Origin: Jacaranda mimosifolia
Lineage: Eukaryota > Streptophyta > Magnoliopsida > Lamiales > Bignoniaceae
Assembly: GCA_018894105.1 (NCBI GenBank)
Contig: CM032122.1
Coordinates: 32,395,404 to 32,459,403, forward strand
Direction of reading: 5' to 3'
Length of the DNA stretch: 64,000 bases
Made by a program: the position numbers and the translations under genes. A model generated the notes under the pieces. That model was not told where the DNA came from and searched no databases. It saw only the letters and a program-made list of their open reading frames with translations. Below are positions 50,848-64,000 of the stretch, in pieces; position 1 is the first letter of the stretch; the number at the start of each line of letters is the position of its first letter.

Positions 50848-51277
50848 GGGCTCGTTTGCTTAGTATGATAGAATTAGATGTGATTGATAAGCGTATGATT
50901 CATTGTCAAAAAAATATATCAATACATTATTTGCTTGTTTGGATTATTAATTTGAATTATAATTTACGATAAGTGTTAAATGTCAATTTTATCCCCAATC
51001 TTCTTTTAATAATTAAACTATCTTCATTGAATTATATGTAGGGATAATTTCGTCATTTGATATATTAATCCTAATGCTTTTAATCTCAGGATTATCAATC
51101 ACATTAAAGGGGTGTGATACATAATCCCAACACTTTAGGATTGGATACATAATCCCAACACTTTAAGATTAGATACTAGGCTTTTTATTAATCAAGAGCT
51201 TTAATTATGCTAACCAAACATTTAATTACATTAGATTATGCATCTATCATGCACAATTCTACCAAGCAAACAAGCCC
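50848..51277. mobile_element. Tourist-like MITE with TTG duplication
   Basis: The left end begins GGGCTCGTTTGCTTAGTATG and the right end, on the other strand, begins GGGCTTGTTTGCTTGGTAGA. TTG flanks both ends (50845-50847 and 51278-51280). About 430 bp, noncoding, with the internal motif GGATTGGATACATAATCCCAAC in near-tandem copies around 51120-51180. It is related by its ends to the element at 5920-6360. Confidence 0.75.
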
Positions 51278-51280
51278 TTG

Positions 51281-52237
51281 ATGTATATGATAGCACAAAA
51301 TTTCTTTCATCATGTGATTAACTTAAGTTGTTTTAACTTATGATAATTGATTAGTACTTCCTTTCCTTGAATAATTAATGTGTGAATCGATATGTTTATC
51401 TATTGGTAAAATAGTACATGTGTTTCATTTTCATAATTTTTAAGTATTTTATAATGTATGAACTATTTTAAAACAGGGTCTCTAATGATTATTAACATTT
51501 TGTAATTTACTATCAAACTTATTTGATGATAAACTCATATATGATAAATAATTCATACCTTAAAATTTCAAAATGTGGGATGTTATTAATGCCCATACAT
51601 TCTATAAAATTATCCATTATGGTATGTTTTGTCATTTGATTTTTACACTGAGTGAGGCATTTTTTAAAATTGAAAATCAATGATATTATTAGTAATTTAA
51701 AATTTGATGTAGTATGGTATAACCGCCACTTTGAGTTTATAAATAATTATATATTATGGGATATAAATTTATATATAGCAAATAACTCCTATTGCAAGAG
51801 TTCAAAAGAAATTTGGGGATATATATACTTACACACTCCATAAATTTTTCCCTTATCATTTGATCATATTGCTTGTGTTTTGTAATTTAGTATCAATTGA
51901 TAACTAAATGCAGTTTTAGAATTAAATTAAAAATTTATGGTATTAATGGTACTCTAAAATCTAGTATAATAGGTGTAACTGCCGCTTTAAATGAGTAAAA
52001 GGTCCTTTTTTATATTGTATAGATATAATATATACATATATAATCATCGTGATACTGATCTGTGCGTCTATAAATTAGTATTTGATTATTTGGGGGGTAT
52101 GAGTCAAGAAAATTGAATTATATACAATAAACTTTAGGTGTGTTTAGTGAGAGAAGAGAGATATGAACTACTTGATGAGTTAAATTTTGATATATTAATA
52201 TGAAAATTGTTATTGTAGAAGTGCAAAGTCACTAGTG

Positions 52238-52280
<43 letters not shown>

Positions 52281-55200
52281 GAGAATTAAGATAGTGATTG
52301 GGGTGATGTGCAGCCTGGAAATGTCACGAGAAACCCGACCACGGTATCTCTCAAACTTTTATAGTTATATTCATCAATTAGCGTAAGAGATTGGGAGAAA
52401 AAGGAAACAAGAAATTGACCATCATATTCCAGAAAATTTTATGGGTAAACCACATTGTACGACATGACAAGTAACCACAAGTTCTAGGATGTTGTCAATC
52501 TGCTGCTCCTCTATCCATACTCCATGTTTTCAGTTGCCATCAAATTCTATGCAACTCTTAGCCTGGAAATTCAAGTTCAAATTCGGTTAATGATGTTAGA
52601 ATATGATTGATAACCTCTTTTTTTTTTTTTTTTTTTTGGCCGACTATATTTTTATCGCTTGGGCGAATAGAATAGATTAATGTGACAATCTTCATTGAGT
52701 GTGATCATAAAAGTTCTTTTGTTGTTATAAAATATACAAATTGAGTTATAGTTATTGGCTTATTGCATAAATGATGAGATGGTCACCATAGTCTAATTCA
52801 ATGGTTTGAATCGTATACTATCATTTATGTTTTGTCTCTTATTTCATTACATGAATGCATGCTAAGTTTGTTAAATATTTTTTATAAATTTAATTGATTA
52901 AAAATTAGATACACGTGACATATAATTATTAAATTGAAATAAGAGATTAAATATAAAATAGAATAAACGGCTCAAAATGCAAATTCAAACCCAACTCCAT
53001 AAAATAATATTTTAAGATATTATACGGATTAATTGGACTATCACATTGGTGAAAAATAATATTAGAATTTATTGATTGATTTTGGATTCTAAGTGCCCGT
53101 TTGGAGTTTTTTTCATTTATATCTCATGTTTTCCACAATTTTGAAAAGTTGAAAAAATTATGAGTTAGAGATTTATCATTGGTCGCTTGTTGAGTTGCAC
53201 CATCTTCATACTTATATCAATACATGTAGTGTAAGGTTAGAGGTTCCAAATCCTATTGGCCCTAGATGTATGTGCATGCATGGATGAAAAATAAATAAAT
53301 AAATTTGACAATTTAAAAATAAAAATATATTTGAATATTTTGGTGGAAAATAAGATAATGTTAGGTGTGATGATGAAAATTTAAGTGGATTGAGTCATTT
53401 GCAACATTACTTACACGACCCTAGTTGTTAATCTGGAGTGTTTCAATACTTTCCAATATTATCCATAGTAGAATAGTACTTTTGTGAAATTATTGCAAAT
53501 TTTATTGATCAAAATAAATTATTATACCTCAATACTAATATTGTTAAACTCTAAGTGCAAATATCTAAATGATTAGAAATAAAAAGTAATTTAAAACTTA
53601 ATACACTAAGAAACTCGAATTACATATACTTAAACATTCACAATAAAACAAAATCATTAAACTATAGTTATATATTTGGATTAAAAAAGGTGCCATTCAA
53701 TAAATAAATTGAAATATAATTCAAAAAATTAAAATTAGTCTAAATAAATTGACACTAAATCTATGACATTGTCACGTTAATTTGTTGCTACGAATATTTT
53801 TTTAAATAAAAAAACAAATATTGCAGTTCCAATTCAAACCCTCAATTTTAGCAAAAATAAGCCAGCATATATGAATAAGTACAAAATGGATAAGTGTCAT
53901 GACAATGCAACTTGGCCCCACTAAACATATTAAAAATGATGGATTTAATTTTCCAATGTTTAGGTTCAATTAATTATTCTAAGGTAGTAGTCCTCATTAT
54001 TTATTTAATTTATTTATCTATCTTTCTTGTTTTATTTTTGAGTTATCTAATTAATGGGCACTATTTTATGTTATAGCCCATGTAAATTCAAACAGCTTTA
54101 AATAAAAATAATTTGGCGAATTAAATCTAAAGCAATATACAAATGCTATAATTTTTTTTGCTTTTGAGAGATGGTATTGCAAATGATGAATTATCATCCA
54201 ATCAATAAATCAAACGCTATAATTAATTGCACAATTTCGTGCTTATCAACTAATTGCTAAAATAATAGTTCAAATCTTTATTTTAATTAAAATTTTAATT
54301 GTTATTTCATATTATTTAAAAATTATTATGACAAAGGAAGATAGTACAATAATAAATAGATAGGAGTGTTAAATTTATTACTTGTTCCCAAGACTCGTGA
54401 ATGATTGAATGTTGATTTCTTGGTAGGAAATCCATGTAGATATGTAATAAAGACAGATATTTACTAACTATACCTAGTTGTATGTAAGAAAATTAAATAA
54501 TGTTTTTTTTTTTTTTTACTATATTATTTCATTAGCCAGCTCTGAAAAATGTGAGTCATTATCATCCTACATAGTTAGACTCATGATTTTTATATTTTAT
54601 GAAATCTCGAATGGCGTAGATGTAGAAGAACCAAGAAGTTGGGTCGAACCAAACATATTAATGTTTATTTTAATTTCTATTGGGTTTTAAAAATTAAAAT
54701 TAAAATTAAAATTTGACTTTATTTATTAATCTTACTCTTGAGTTTGAATAATTTTAATTGAATCAAATACAAATTTAGTTCGAATAATTAGAATTTTTTT
54801 CACACCAATTTAATATTTTTCTAATTAATTCAGTCAAGCTCAAGTTGAACTTTTTTAAAACCTTATTAAAGGAAAAATATGCTCAATGTTTAATGGAATT
54901 GAACTAAAATTAATTTTTAACAATTAAATTCAAATTGAGTATTGAGTAACTTAATTTATATTTTTTATTATGCGTCTAAGAATAAATAAAAGAAAATACG
55001 AAAATCAAATTCCATTACAAATTTCTATTAGGATAAAATAACTAGCGAACTTGAATATATTAGAATGTAATTTAAAAATTTTAAAAAACACATGAAATAA
55101 ATGTATTAGATTAAATATTGGCATTAACATGTACTCCATTAAATTCTCTTTGAATAAATAGAAATTAAAAATGATAGTTTTTCCCCCTTTTAGTCAATTC

Positions 55201-57235
55201 TTTTCATTACATGAATCTTGTATATAGTATTGAAACTATCATATTATAAGAAAATATTTCTGAGAAAATAAAAGTGAGAGAGCAAAAATTTGTCTGCTCA
55301 ACCCATACATCAAGTAATATAAATACTTTGCCTCTTGTGTTATGTTTCTGGTAATATTTTTAATTTTAATTTAATTGAAGAAAAAAGTTGAATCGATTAA
55401 CTCAGTTATTTTATATTTAATTTTAATATGTCATTCTAATCAATAATTGATGCGATTCTTTTGCAGGTCCTTTTTTTTTGGGAGGATAAATTTCTTATTT
55501 GATTCACAAAAGAAGCATCAAAGTTATAGGTATGACAAATTCAAAATCAAGCTTAGGAAAATCAAATTTCAAAATGAAAGAGAAATTCATAATAGTGAAG
55601 GAAAATCTGAAACTTAATTTAGGAAAATAAATTTATAAAAATCAATAATAAAAGAAAAAAAATATTGGCATCGACATTATTAAGTTAACTGGGTCGGCCC
55701 AATTTCATGATCCAGCCCTGCCCAAAATATAATGGCCCTTGGGCCAACCCAACCAGCTTTACACATCCGCTACAAATTCGCAAGTAATGGAGGGAAATAA
55801 ATAAATAAAATTTGCACCACATTATCAAATTTATCCAAAATTATTCATATTTCTAAAATTTAATAAAAACTAATCAAAATAAATAGATTCATAATTTTTT
55901 TTGACCTAATCCAATATGAACAAATGTACCATTGGGGAAGCATAAATCATAAGCTACTGTTTAACTGATCAATTGATATCATTCTCAAATTTGAACTATA
56001 TGTGTAGTGTTTCGAATTCAAATAATAATAAATTTTAAATGTGGGTATCTATTAAAAAAAATAATTATAAATCATAAAAAGAAAAACTTAAATAGATAAA
56101 TAGATAGGGTAAAGGTTTTCTTTTACCTTTTTTTCCTTCTTCCAAATATCCTAGATAAATAGATAGGACTCCAATAACCCCCCATCATATCACTTCTACA
56201 ATCCAGCCAAATCAAGATAGAAAAGAATAGTTGAGAATTGGAGGTGGCGTGGAGAACTAGGCTTTAACCAAACTACGAAAAAAAAAACAAAAATAAGTAG
56301 GCCCACAATTGCTTGATATTTTAACTTCCCACCCCCACTTCTCTCATCTTAGGTTGTGGCCCTATTTATTCCAAGTTTCACTTTTTAAGCCCTCATTCCA
56401 TTTTCTTTTTCCCCTTTTTTGGTTATCCATCCAATATCAAACAACTTTCACTTGAAATCATCACTAGGTCATTTTTTTAAATATTATATTTACGTAATTT
56501 AGGAGTCCGCTAGTTTTGAATTCCACATTTCACACTTTATGTATGAGATTTACATTGTTGGGTCAAATACAACTCAACATCACTAGGTCAAACATAAATT
56601 TAATAAAATTAAAAAAGAATCTTTGTAGGTAGAATGTTTAGAATTACGGTTGAATAAATTCAAGGAAAGAATTCCTATGCATAATTTTGAAATTATACGA
56701 TGATGTTTTTAAAATATATTTTTTAAAATTTTTACTATTTAAAAGTAAGAAAATATGTTGATCTTCTGCTATTTTTATTAAGAATAGTATTTATTTTTGT
56801 TCTTTAAACTTATTTATCAAATCAAATTTCACATAATTTACTCATAAATATATTTTTTTCATGCTTACAAAATATAAACTTAATAAATCTTCACCCTTAA
56901 AAATACTCTAAATATTTTTAAAATAAATAATCCAAACATGTTTTTATTTCTAAGTGAAAAAATCAAATACAACATATTTTTAGCATTGAAAATTTAAAAT
57001 ATGAGGTAAAATACGTTAAAAAACAAGCACCACAACATGTTTATATACTTTAGTGTAGAGGAGCATCTCTGGCAATTGCAGAGTTTGAACCAAACCACTA
57101 ATGAATCTGAGACCGTACACTTCTTTTACTACATAAGTCTTCGAATCGGACGGCTGTTATAAGTTTCAGGTGATATTTCTCTATGTATGACGGTGCACTA
57201 TAGTCCATGAAGGTGGCGTATAGGAAAAAAGAAAG
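51281..57235. other. Gene-free spacer
   Basis: Mostly AT-rich DNA with no recognised gene or RNA. It holds a (CA)n(TA)n microsatellite at 52238-52280, a long poly-T run near 52617-52637, and a GGGCC-rich patch at about 55690-55760. The last 200 bases before 57236 probably include the distal ClpC promoter. Confidence 0.5.
52238..52280. repeat. (CA)n(TA)n compound microsatellite
   Basis: About ten CA units followed directly by about eleven TA units. Confidence 0.95.
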
Positions 57236-57337
57236 GTGAAGCGTGAAGACAAAAAAGAAAAAGAAAAATCGACCAGAGAGAGTGAGAGAAGAGGCGATTG
57301 TCATCCACATCCATCTATTATATATCTCTTGTATAGC

Positions 57338-57344
57338 TATAAAA
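57338..57344 (+). promoter_or_regulatory. Putative TATA box of the ClpC gene
   Basis: TATAAAA occurs about 160 bases before the probable 5'-UTR splice donor at 57503. That spacing would give a noncoding first exon of about 130 bases. The start site itself is not shown by sequence. Confidence 0.35.
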
Positions 57345-57502
57345 TTTGCCCATCGTCCTTGGAAATCCGGCCGACCATTTTAGGGGTCTCTCTTGTTTCC
57401 CTCTATAGAACCGCTAGAGACCCTTTCAATAATCCCTTTATCTTTTCATTCGCTGTTTCTCGATTTAATCCATCGGGACTTCTTTTTTTGTTATTTATTT
57501 AG

Positions 57503-59014
57503 GTGAGGTATTCTTGTTTCTGACCTGATTTATAGACGTCGGTTGCAATTTAATTTATAAATTGTGGAGCATTTTTTTGATTTTAGGTTTTTGTTTTGAA
57601 AAAAGAAAAAAGAAAAAAGAAAAAAGAAAAAAGATTTCGTCTTTTCGAGTGACTGTTTCAAGTTTGGAATTTGAAGTTAGCATTGTCTGTTGCATTGATA
57701 ATTGTTTTCTGATTAGTTCTAAAACGTTAATTGGATGTTGTTATTGTTTGTGGTTGCTGGCCGCATGTCTCTGGATTATGTATTTATACGGTAGAAGCTA
57801 TAATTGTGGGAATGAATAAACGTATTGTGGTTTTGTATGCTAAACTTGCATAGTATCTGATTTCATTTCTTTTGCTGCTATTTGACTCCAAATATATTTT
57901 TTTCTTGACCAATTTTTTTTTTTTTGGCAGCAAGTGATTGTTGTTGATCTATATGTCTGCTTTTGCAATATAAATTGCATGGTAATGGTTAAAGTTAATT
58001 TTGTTCATTATTTGTCTATTCGTGGAGTATAAATGCACGCTGGTGGTTCATGTTGGGAGGTCCAAGGGCACGTAAGAGTGTTTTTTTTTATCGTTAATAA
58101 TAATACCCTTGTGAACCTCCTGTGTTTTTTGTTGCCATCTTGATATGAATTAGGCATCTGATTTAAGCAAAAAGAAAATTAGACTGTATGTTTTTTAGGG
58201 GAACTTCTATGGTATATTTCCTTTTCTTTGGCACGCATTTCTTTTGTTCCATGTGGATGAATTTGAATCTCAACTTGGCACCAGGTTTCTGATTGCTTCT
58301 GATTTGATTGGACTTCTGAGTAATGTTTTGTCATTTCCTAGTCTGAAGGATGCAATCCAGCATATAAGGGGGAGTTGTCGTATTATAACAATTTGTATTC
58401 TAGTTGAATGGCACTGCAACTAATCAAATTGATATGGTTGTGTATGATGATAAACCCTTGCTTGGAGATGTCCAGAGCCCTTATGCTCACATCTGCTGAT
58501 TCCTTTGGTTTGAGATCCTTTTGAAATTTACCAGTATACTTCTTCATTGGATGTTGTTATAAGTAAATTTGTAACATAATATCTAATTTCAAATGTTCTG
58601 GCATTTTGCTATCAATTGGTTTTGCATACCTCTCAAGTAAATTTTCTTGTCCTTGTGGAGCTATTTGTATTGGTTGGCAGCTTTCAAGCTGGAGACTAGG
58701 GGTTATTAGGGAGTTGTCATTGTGTTTTCTGCATTAACTTGCTATCTGTGAGATTGAATAATTTGAAGTTTCTTTTGGTGAACTGATGAAGTACAAGATC
58801 GGAGAATCATCTTTGTCTTGTAGATCGATTATTCTTTCCTTTTTGATGATGCCCGTAGAAAAGATTTTATGTGATTACGATAAAATAGCAGATCATGCTT
58901 GCTACTACTGTTCCTGGGTTTTTGATGCAGAAAGTTTGAACATTTTATGTCTAGGCTGTGTTATTAGCTCTTTTGCTCCTGTCAGCTATCTAATTTCAGT
59001 TGACATGTTTGCAG
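57503..59014 (+). other. Probable 5'-UTR intron of the ClpC gene
   Basis: A GTGAGG donor at 57503 and a TTTGCAG acceptor ending at 59014 would remove 1512 bases, leaving only 18 leader bases before the ATG at 59033. The stretch is T-rich like the other introns here, contains many ATGs that an unspliced leader would expose, and includes the 7-mer (AAAAAAG)n tract at 57599-57633. Leader introns are common in plant housekeeping genes. The exact donor is an inference. Confidence 0.55.
57599..57633. repeat. (AAAAAAG)n tract
   Basis: Five units of a 7-bp repeat inside the probable leader intron; the same unit occurs upstream of the ARF gene at 38663-38707. Confidence 0.9.
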
Positions 59015-59032
59015 ACCCCTCGGTAGGCAGAA

Positions 59033-62000
59033 ATGGCGCGCGCTTTAGTTCAATCAACCAACTTGCCTTCTTCAGTTGGTTGGGTAAATAATGGGCAATT
59101 TGATGGATCCAAGAAAACAAAGAAAGCACCTACAATGCTCTGCAGTTCGCAGCCCACTCCCATAAGGATGAGGAGTTTCTCAGGACTCCGTGGAGCTAAT
59201 GCCTTGGACATAATGGCGCAGAAAAGTGGCCAGACACTCCAATCAAAGGTAGCTGCAACCACTTTTGGCAAGCGAGGAAGAAAATCACGAATGGCGCCAC
59301 GAGCTATGTTTGAGCGCTTCACAGAAAAAGCAATTAAAGTCATTATGCTTGCACAAGAGGAGGCGAGAAGGCTTGGCCATAATTTCGTTGGGACTGAGCA
59401 GATCTTGCTGGGACTTATTGGTGAAGGCACTGGAATTGCCGCTAAGGTCCTCAAGTCCATGGGAATAAATCTCAAAGATGCTCGTGTAGAGGTGGAAAAA
59501 ATAATTGGACGTGGTAGTGGATTTGTTGCTGTGGAGATACCTTTCACTCCTCGTGCAAAACGTGTTTTAGAACTCTCACTAGAGGAAGCCCGTCAGCTTG
59601 GTAACTTCTGTTTTGCAGTTTTCTCTTGTCTGTTCTTTTCAGATTATGTTATTAAACTTGCCCTTGTTGACTGACTTATTGGTGTCTTTATTGCTGTTCT
59701 GAGTCTATGGTTTGTACTTAGTAGTTTTACTGTATTTACCTTCCCACTGCTCTTCTCTCTTCATGGCTGTAAACATAGAAGTAGTATTGAAAGATGTTCA
59801 TTCTTTTTAAGCTACAACCTTTGATTGTCAAAATGGTGCAATTTTTGTATTGGGATTGTTCAGTATGGTTTATCTAAGTGTAGATATTGGCAATTCCTAT
59901 TGAATCAGGTCACAATTACATTGGGTCAGAGCACTTGCTGCTAGGATTGCTTCGTGAGGGTGAAGGCGTGGCAGCTCGTGTCCTTGAGAATTTAGGTGCT
60001 GACCCCAGTAACATTCGAACTCAGGCAAGTATCGCTACTTCTCTTTCTGCTGTCTGCTTATCTGTGATTACTCTGCAACTGAGGGTAGGCTTTTGTGCAA
60101 GCAGGTGATTAGAATGGTGGGTGAGAGTGCAGAGGCTGTTGGTGCTGGTGTTGGAGGTGGAAGCTCAGGCAACAAGATGCCTACACTGGAGGAGTATGGT
60201 ACCAATTTGACCAAGCTAGCAGAGGAGGTAAATTTCTACAATTTTCTTTTTCTGATGTAAAATTATTATTGAGGCCTGACAGAAACTGGTCTTTTGATTA
60301 TCTTAGGGTAAGCTAGACCCTGTTGTTGGAAGACAGGATCAAATTGAACGCGTCACTCAAATTTTGGGACGGCGCACTAAAAATAACCCTTGCCTCATTG
60401 GAGAACCTGGAGTTGGGAAAACAGCCATTGCAGAGGGTCTTGCTCAGAGAATAGCCAACGGGGATGTGCCAGAGACGATTGAGGGGAAAAAGGTTAGCTA
60501 GTAATGTCAGCTTTTGTGATTAGAAATATTAAAAATAACTTTGCTGGTAGCTTATTTATTCCTTCGGAATATGCTGGATTGCTGAGTGATAAACCTAAAA
60601 GGAGGTCAAACTTGAGGATATCTACATAACCAAAAATTGGATCTCTGTAATAGTGTATTTGGGAGTTCCACAAAACATTTTGAAGAATAAGGACAAATTC
60701 AGACACATGCTGACAGTGTAGGCGGGCCATATCTAGTTTGTCTTCTGTTTATAAGTTCCCGATTGTTATTATATTTCAGTTGAATGCTGCTGTTACACTG
60801 GCATTACAAATTTAAGCAGATCGCTATTCTTATCTTTCCCAATGTTTTTCCTTTAAGTAGTAAATGTTTCCTTTGGATTTTATTTCAGGTTATAACCCTG
60901 GATATGGGTCTTCTTGTTGCTGGGACAAAGTATCGTGGTGAATTTGAAGAAAGATTGAAGAAGCTGATGGAGGAAATTAAGCAAAGTGATGAAATTATAC
61001 TCTTCATCGATGAGGTGCACACATTAATTGGAGCAGGAGCTGCAGAAGGGGCAATTGATGCTGCAAACATCTTGAAGCCTGCTTTAGCTCGGGGTGAACT
61101 TCAGGTTAGTTGAAAATATATATAAGCCATGAAATGTCAAAAATAGAGCGTAAGATGCACACAATTACATCATAGTTCGGCCTTTTGAGAAATCATTCAA
61201 GACTCTGAAGCAAGTAACAAGATCTTTTTGTCTATGGCGTCTGTCAACCGAATTTACCTGATCTTCATTCTCTTTTCTTTGCCTTTCCACTTACTGTAGT
61301 ACAGCTAAGTTTTGCTCCAATAGAATGGAGTTTCTGAAAACGATTATGATTTTAAGATTTAATTGTATTCCAGTTGTTTCTGCAATCGAATTTACTGGGA
61401 GCCCATTAATCACACCTTTTTTCCTTATTTTTAAGTTTCAATCTTTCTGTGTTATTTATATATATGTTTGATTGGGTTCGCAATGCTGGATATAATGTAC
61501 TTGCAGTGTATTGGGGCCACTACACTAGATGAGTACCGAAAGCACATTGAGAAGGATCCAGCATTAGAAAGAAGGTTTCAACCTGTCAGGGTCCCTGAAC
61601 CCACCGTGGATGAGACCATTCAGATTCTTAAAGGGCTTCGAGAGCGCTATGAGATACACCACAAGCTTCGTTATACTGATGAAGCTTTAGTTGCTGCAGC
61701 ACATTTGTCCTACCAGTATATCAGGTACTAAGTTCTGGAATGATTTATCCATACACGATCATTACGTATTCTTTACTGCTTGGCTGTACAATCGATATAC
61801 TGTTTTTCAGCTTGACTTTGTCTGAATTTTTCCAAGCACTGGGTAGTAATGATTATTTGTTTAGTCTTTTTCTATTGTAGATCCAGTTGTGCTAAGCACA
61901 AGTAGTCAGCCCTAAAAGCTATCTTTGCATGTTTCAGTGACCGCTTTTTGCCTGATAAAGCAATTGACCTGGTTGATGAAGCTGGTTCCCGAGTCCGACT

Positions 62001-63483
62001 TCGTCATGCACAGGTAGGTTCCTTTCTTAGAATTGTCACAGCCAATTTTCAGTGTTATCTATATGTAATGGTACTATTCTCCTTTACAGCTCCCCGAGGA
62101 AGCCAGAGAGCTTGAGAAAGAGCTCAGGCAGATAACAAAGGAGAAGAATGAAGCCGTCCGAGGTCAAGACTTTGAGAAGGTATGGCAATGTGATATCTTA
62201 GGAAGTTAGAGTTTGAGGCTTGCAATGCGATGCCTATTTTAAATGCTGGTGCAGTTAGCTCTTTAGATACTGAATTAAATGATTTTGATTAATTTATGTA
62301 GGCTGGGGAACTACGTGATAGAGAAATGGATCTTAAGGCACAGATATCTGCTCTTGTAGACAAGAACAAGGAGATGACCAAGGCAGAAAGTGAGGCAGGG
62401 GATGGAGGTCCTATTGTCACAGAAGTTGACATTCAGCATATCGTTTCTTCTTGGACGGGCATCCCTGTAGAGAAGGTGTCGACTGATGAATCTGATCGCC
62501 TCCTCAAGATGGAGGAGACACTCCACAGGAGGGTCATTGGGCAGGATGAAGCCGTCAAAGCCATTAGTCGTGCTATCCGTCGTGCCCGAGTTGGGCTCAA
62601 GAATCCCAATCGACCTATTGCTAGCTTCATCTTCTCCGGTCCAACTGGTGTGGGGAAATCAGAACTAGCAAAAGCACTTGCCGCTTACTACTTCGGATCT
62701 GAAGAAGCCATGATCCGACTCGATATGAGTGAGTTCATGGAGAGACACACCGTCTCAAAGCTAATTGGATCACCTCCCGGTTACGTTGGTTACACAGAAG
62801 GTGGGCAACTAACTGAGGCTGTTAGACGCCGTCCCTATACCGTAGTCCTTTTTGATGAGATCGAAAAGGCCCATCCCGATGTCTTCAATATGATGCTTCA
62901 AATTCTCGAAGATGGAAGGTTGACCGACAGCAAAGGCAGAACAGTGGACTTCAAGAACACACTTCTGATCATGACATCAAACGTCGGGAGTAGTGTGATT
63001 GAGAAGGGAGGCCGTCGTATAGGTTTTGATCTAGACTACGACGAGAAGGACAGCAGTTACAACCGGATCAAGAGCTTGGTGACCGAGGAGCTGAAACAGT
63101 ATTTCAGGCCTGAATTTTTGAACAGGTTGGATGAGATGATCGTCTTCAGACAGCTCACCAAGCTGGAGGTGAAGGACATAGCCGATATTATGCTAAGGGA
63201 GGTCTTTGAGAGGCTGAAAGCCAAGGATATAGAACTTCAGGTGACGGAGAGGTTCAGAGATAGAGTTGTTGAGGAAGGATATAATCCAAGCTATGGAGCC
63301 AGACCACTCAGACGAGCGATTATGAGACTCTTGGAGGATAGCATGGCTGAGAAGATGCTTGCACGTGAAATCAAAGAAGGCGATTCCGTTATTGTCGATG
63401 TTGATTCTGATGGCAACGTGGTCGTTCTCAATGGTAGCAGTGGCACCCCTCCTGAACCATCTCCCGAACCTGTGGTAGTGTAG
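59033..63483 (+). CDS. CLPC: Chloroplast ClpC/HSP93 AAA+ chaperone
   Basis: ClpC is the stromal HSP100 motor that feeds substrates to the Clp protease and helps drive preprotein import at the inner envelope. The nine coding exons are 59033-59600, 59909-60024, 60105-60227, 60307-60492, 60889-61104, 61507-61724, 61938-62013, 62090-62179 and 62302-63483. They keep frame and give 924 aa (Arabidopsis ClpC1 has 929). Residues 1 to about 75 are a Ser/Lys-rich transit peptide. The double Clp N-domain is at about 93-240 ([20 protein letters not shown]). AAA module 1 has Walker A GEPGVGKT (301-308) and Walker B ILFIDE. A UVR motif at about 529-546 ([18 protein letters not shown]) marks ClpC against ClpB. 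AAA module 2 has GPTGVGKS (644-651), VVLFDE (712-717) and [10 protein letters not shown]. Intron 2 (60025-60104) has a GC donor in the strong context CAG|GCAAGT. The ATG opens the transit peptide. Confidence 0.97.
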
Positions 63484-64000
63484 ATTTAGCCCTTCATTTC
63501 AGTAGTGCAGCTTTCAGTTTGAATTGCCCGACATCTTCGATCTGCAAAACTGGCCGCTGGATTATTTCGGCTAAACCGACCTATATGAACATTGTAGTCT
63601 GTCGCTAGGAGGATATCTTGATACTTGCATAAACTTTGTGGTGAAGGGACATGTTAATTATGTTAAAGTGGTGTTATTTCTTGTTTTTACTTATTTGTTG
63701 GAGATGTTGATTTCCAAGGAAATTTGTGGTATGTTTATTACTTATTAGCTGCATTTTATCTCTATGGTTTATTCAATAATATTAGTATCACATTGTAAAA
63801 GTAATTCTCTGTTTCTATTAATTTTGCCATCTATTCAAGTAGTATTTTTCTCCGTTAATTGCCTGAAGGCCAGGCAGCATCAGCCTGATATTAGTGCTAG
63901 TGAGGATGTAGAGTTGAAACTGCTAAGTATGATCAATGCAATATATAATTTTTTTATTTATACCCACTTGCGCTAATTCTAAACCCCAAACTTGATAAAA
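63484..64000. other. 3' UTR of ClpC and downstream spacer
   Basis: The first 200-300 bases are presumably 3' UTR. The remainder is AT-rich with no recognised gene before the window ends. Confidence 0.55.

Noticed and set aside
59050..59547. 165-codon minus-strand frame opposite ClpC exon 1
   Set aside because: Antisense shadow of a conserved coding exon; codon composition follows the sense gene.
1..64000. Search for a novel multi-gene system, CRISPR array, operon or metabolic cluster
   Set aside because: The five host genes are unrelated single-copy-type plant genes in ordinary spacing. No regularly spaced repeats and no co-directed gene cluster were seen. Only the transposon cargo is uncharacterised.

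Overview
The window is nuclear DNA of a flowering plant. Its genes are split by many AT-rich introns, its spacers are long and very AT-rich, it carries several small inverted-repeat transposons, and all five host genes are plant genes. Two encode chloroplast proteins. The gene set indicates a eudicot, and the protein flavour suggests an asterid (perhaps Lamiales); that last step is inference. Coding coordinates were assembled by hand from splice sites, frame continuity and known family sequences.

Layout. (1) 1-1326, minus: the first two exons of CHLM, the chloroplast Mg-protoporphyrin IX methyltransferase, cut by the window edge. (2) 1327-7393: AT-rich spacer with two degenerate hAT-like elements and one Tourist-like MITE. 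(3) 7394-15542, plus: a complete 29-exon GH38 alpha-mannosidase gene (1009 aa) with a GC-AG intron. (4) 15543-39135: about 23.6 kb without a recognisable host gene. It holds a Tourist-like MITE, a 2.84-kb Mutator-like element with a perfect 9-bp target duplication, long inverted repeats and two non-transposase reading frames, and a 1.6-kb AT-rich inverted-repeat element. (5) 39136-44486, plus: an ARF2-type auxin response factor (823 aa, 14 coding exons) with a tasiR-ARF target site, two short upstream ORFs and an 813-bp hAT-like insertion in intron 6. (6) 45950-49201, minus: an ICE1/SCREAM-type bHLH factor (549 aa, 4 exons), tail-to-tail with the ARF gene. (7) 49202-57300: spacer with a hAT-like MITE, a Tourist-like MITE and microsatellites. 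(8) 59033-63483, plus: plastid ClpC/HSP93 chaperone (924 aa, 9 coding exons) with a probable 1.5-kb 5'-UTR intron and a second GC-AG intron.

The genes do not form a pathway cluster. They are independent housekeeping and regulatory loci: chlorophyll synthesis, vacuolar/apoplastic glycan turnover, auxin-response repression, stomatal/cold transcription, and plastid protein import and proteolysis. No defence island, CRISPR array, operon or biosynthetic cluster was seen. The least ordinary object is the Mutator-like element at 25668-28504. It has a tandemly duplicated left terminal repeat, a spliced ORF of unknown function on one strand and, on the other, a GRF-zinc-finger/membrane-anchor ORF interrupted by one stop codon.
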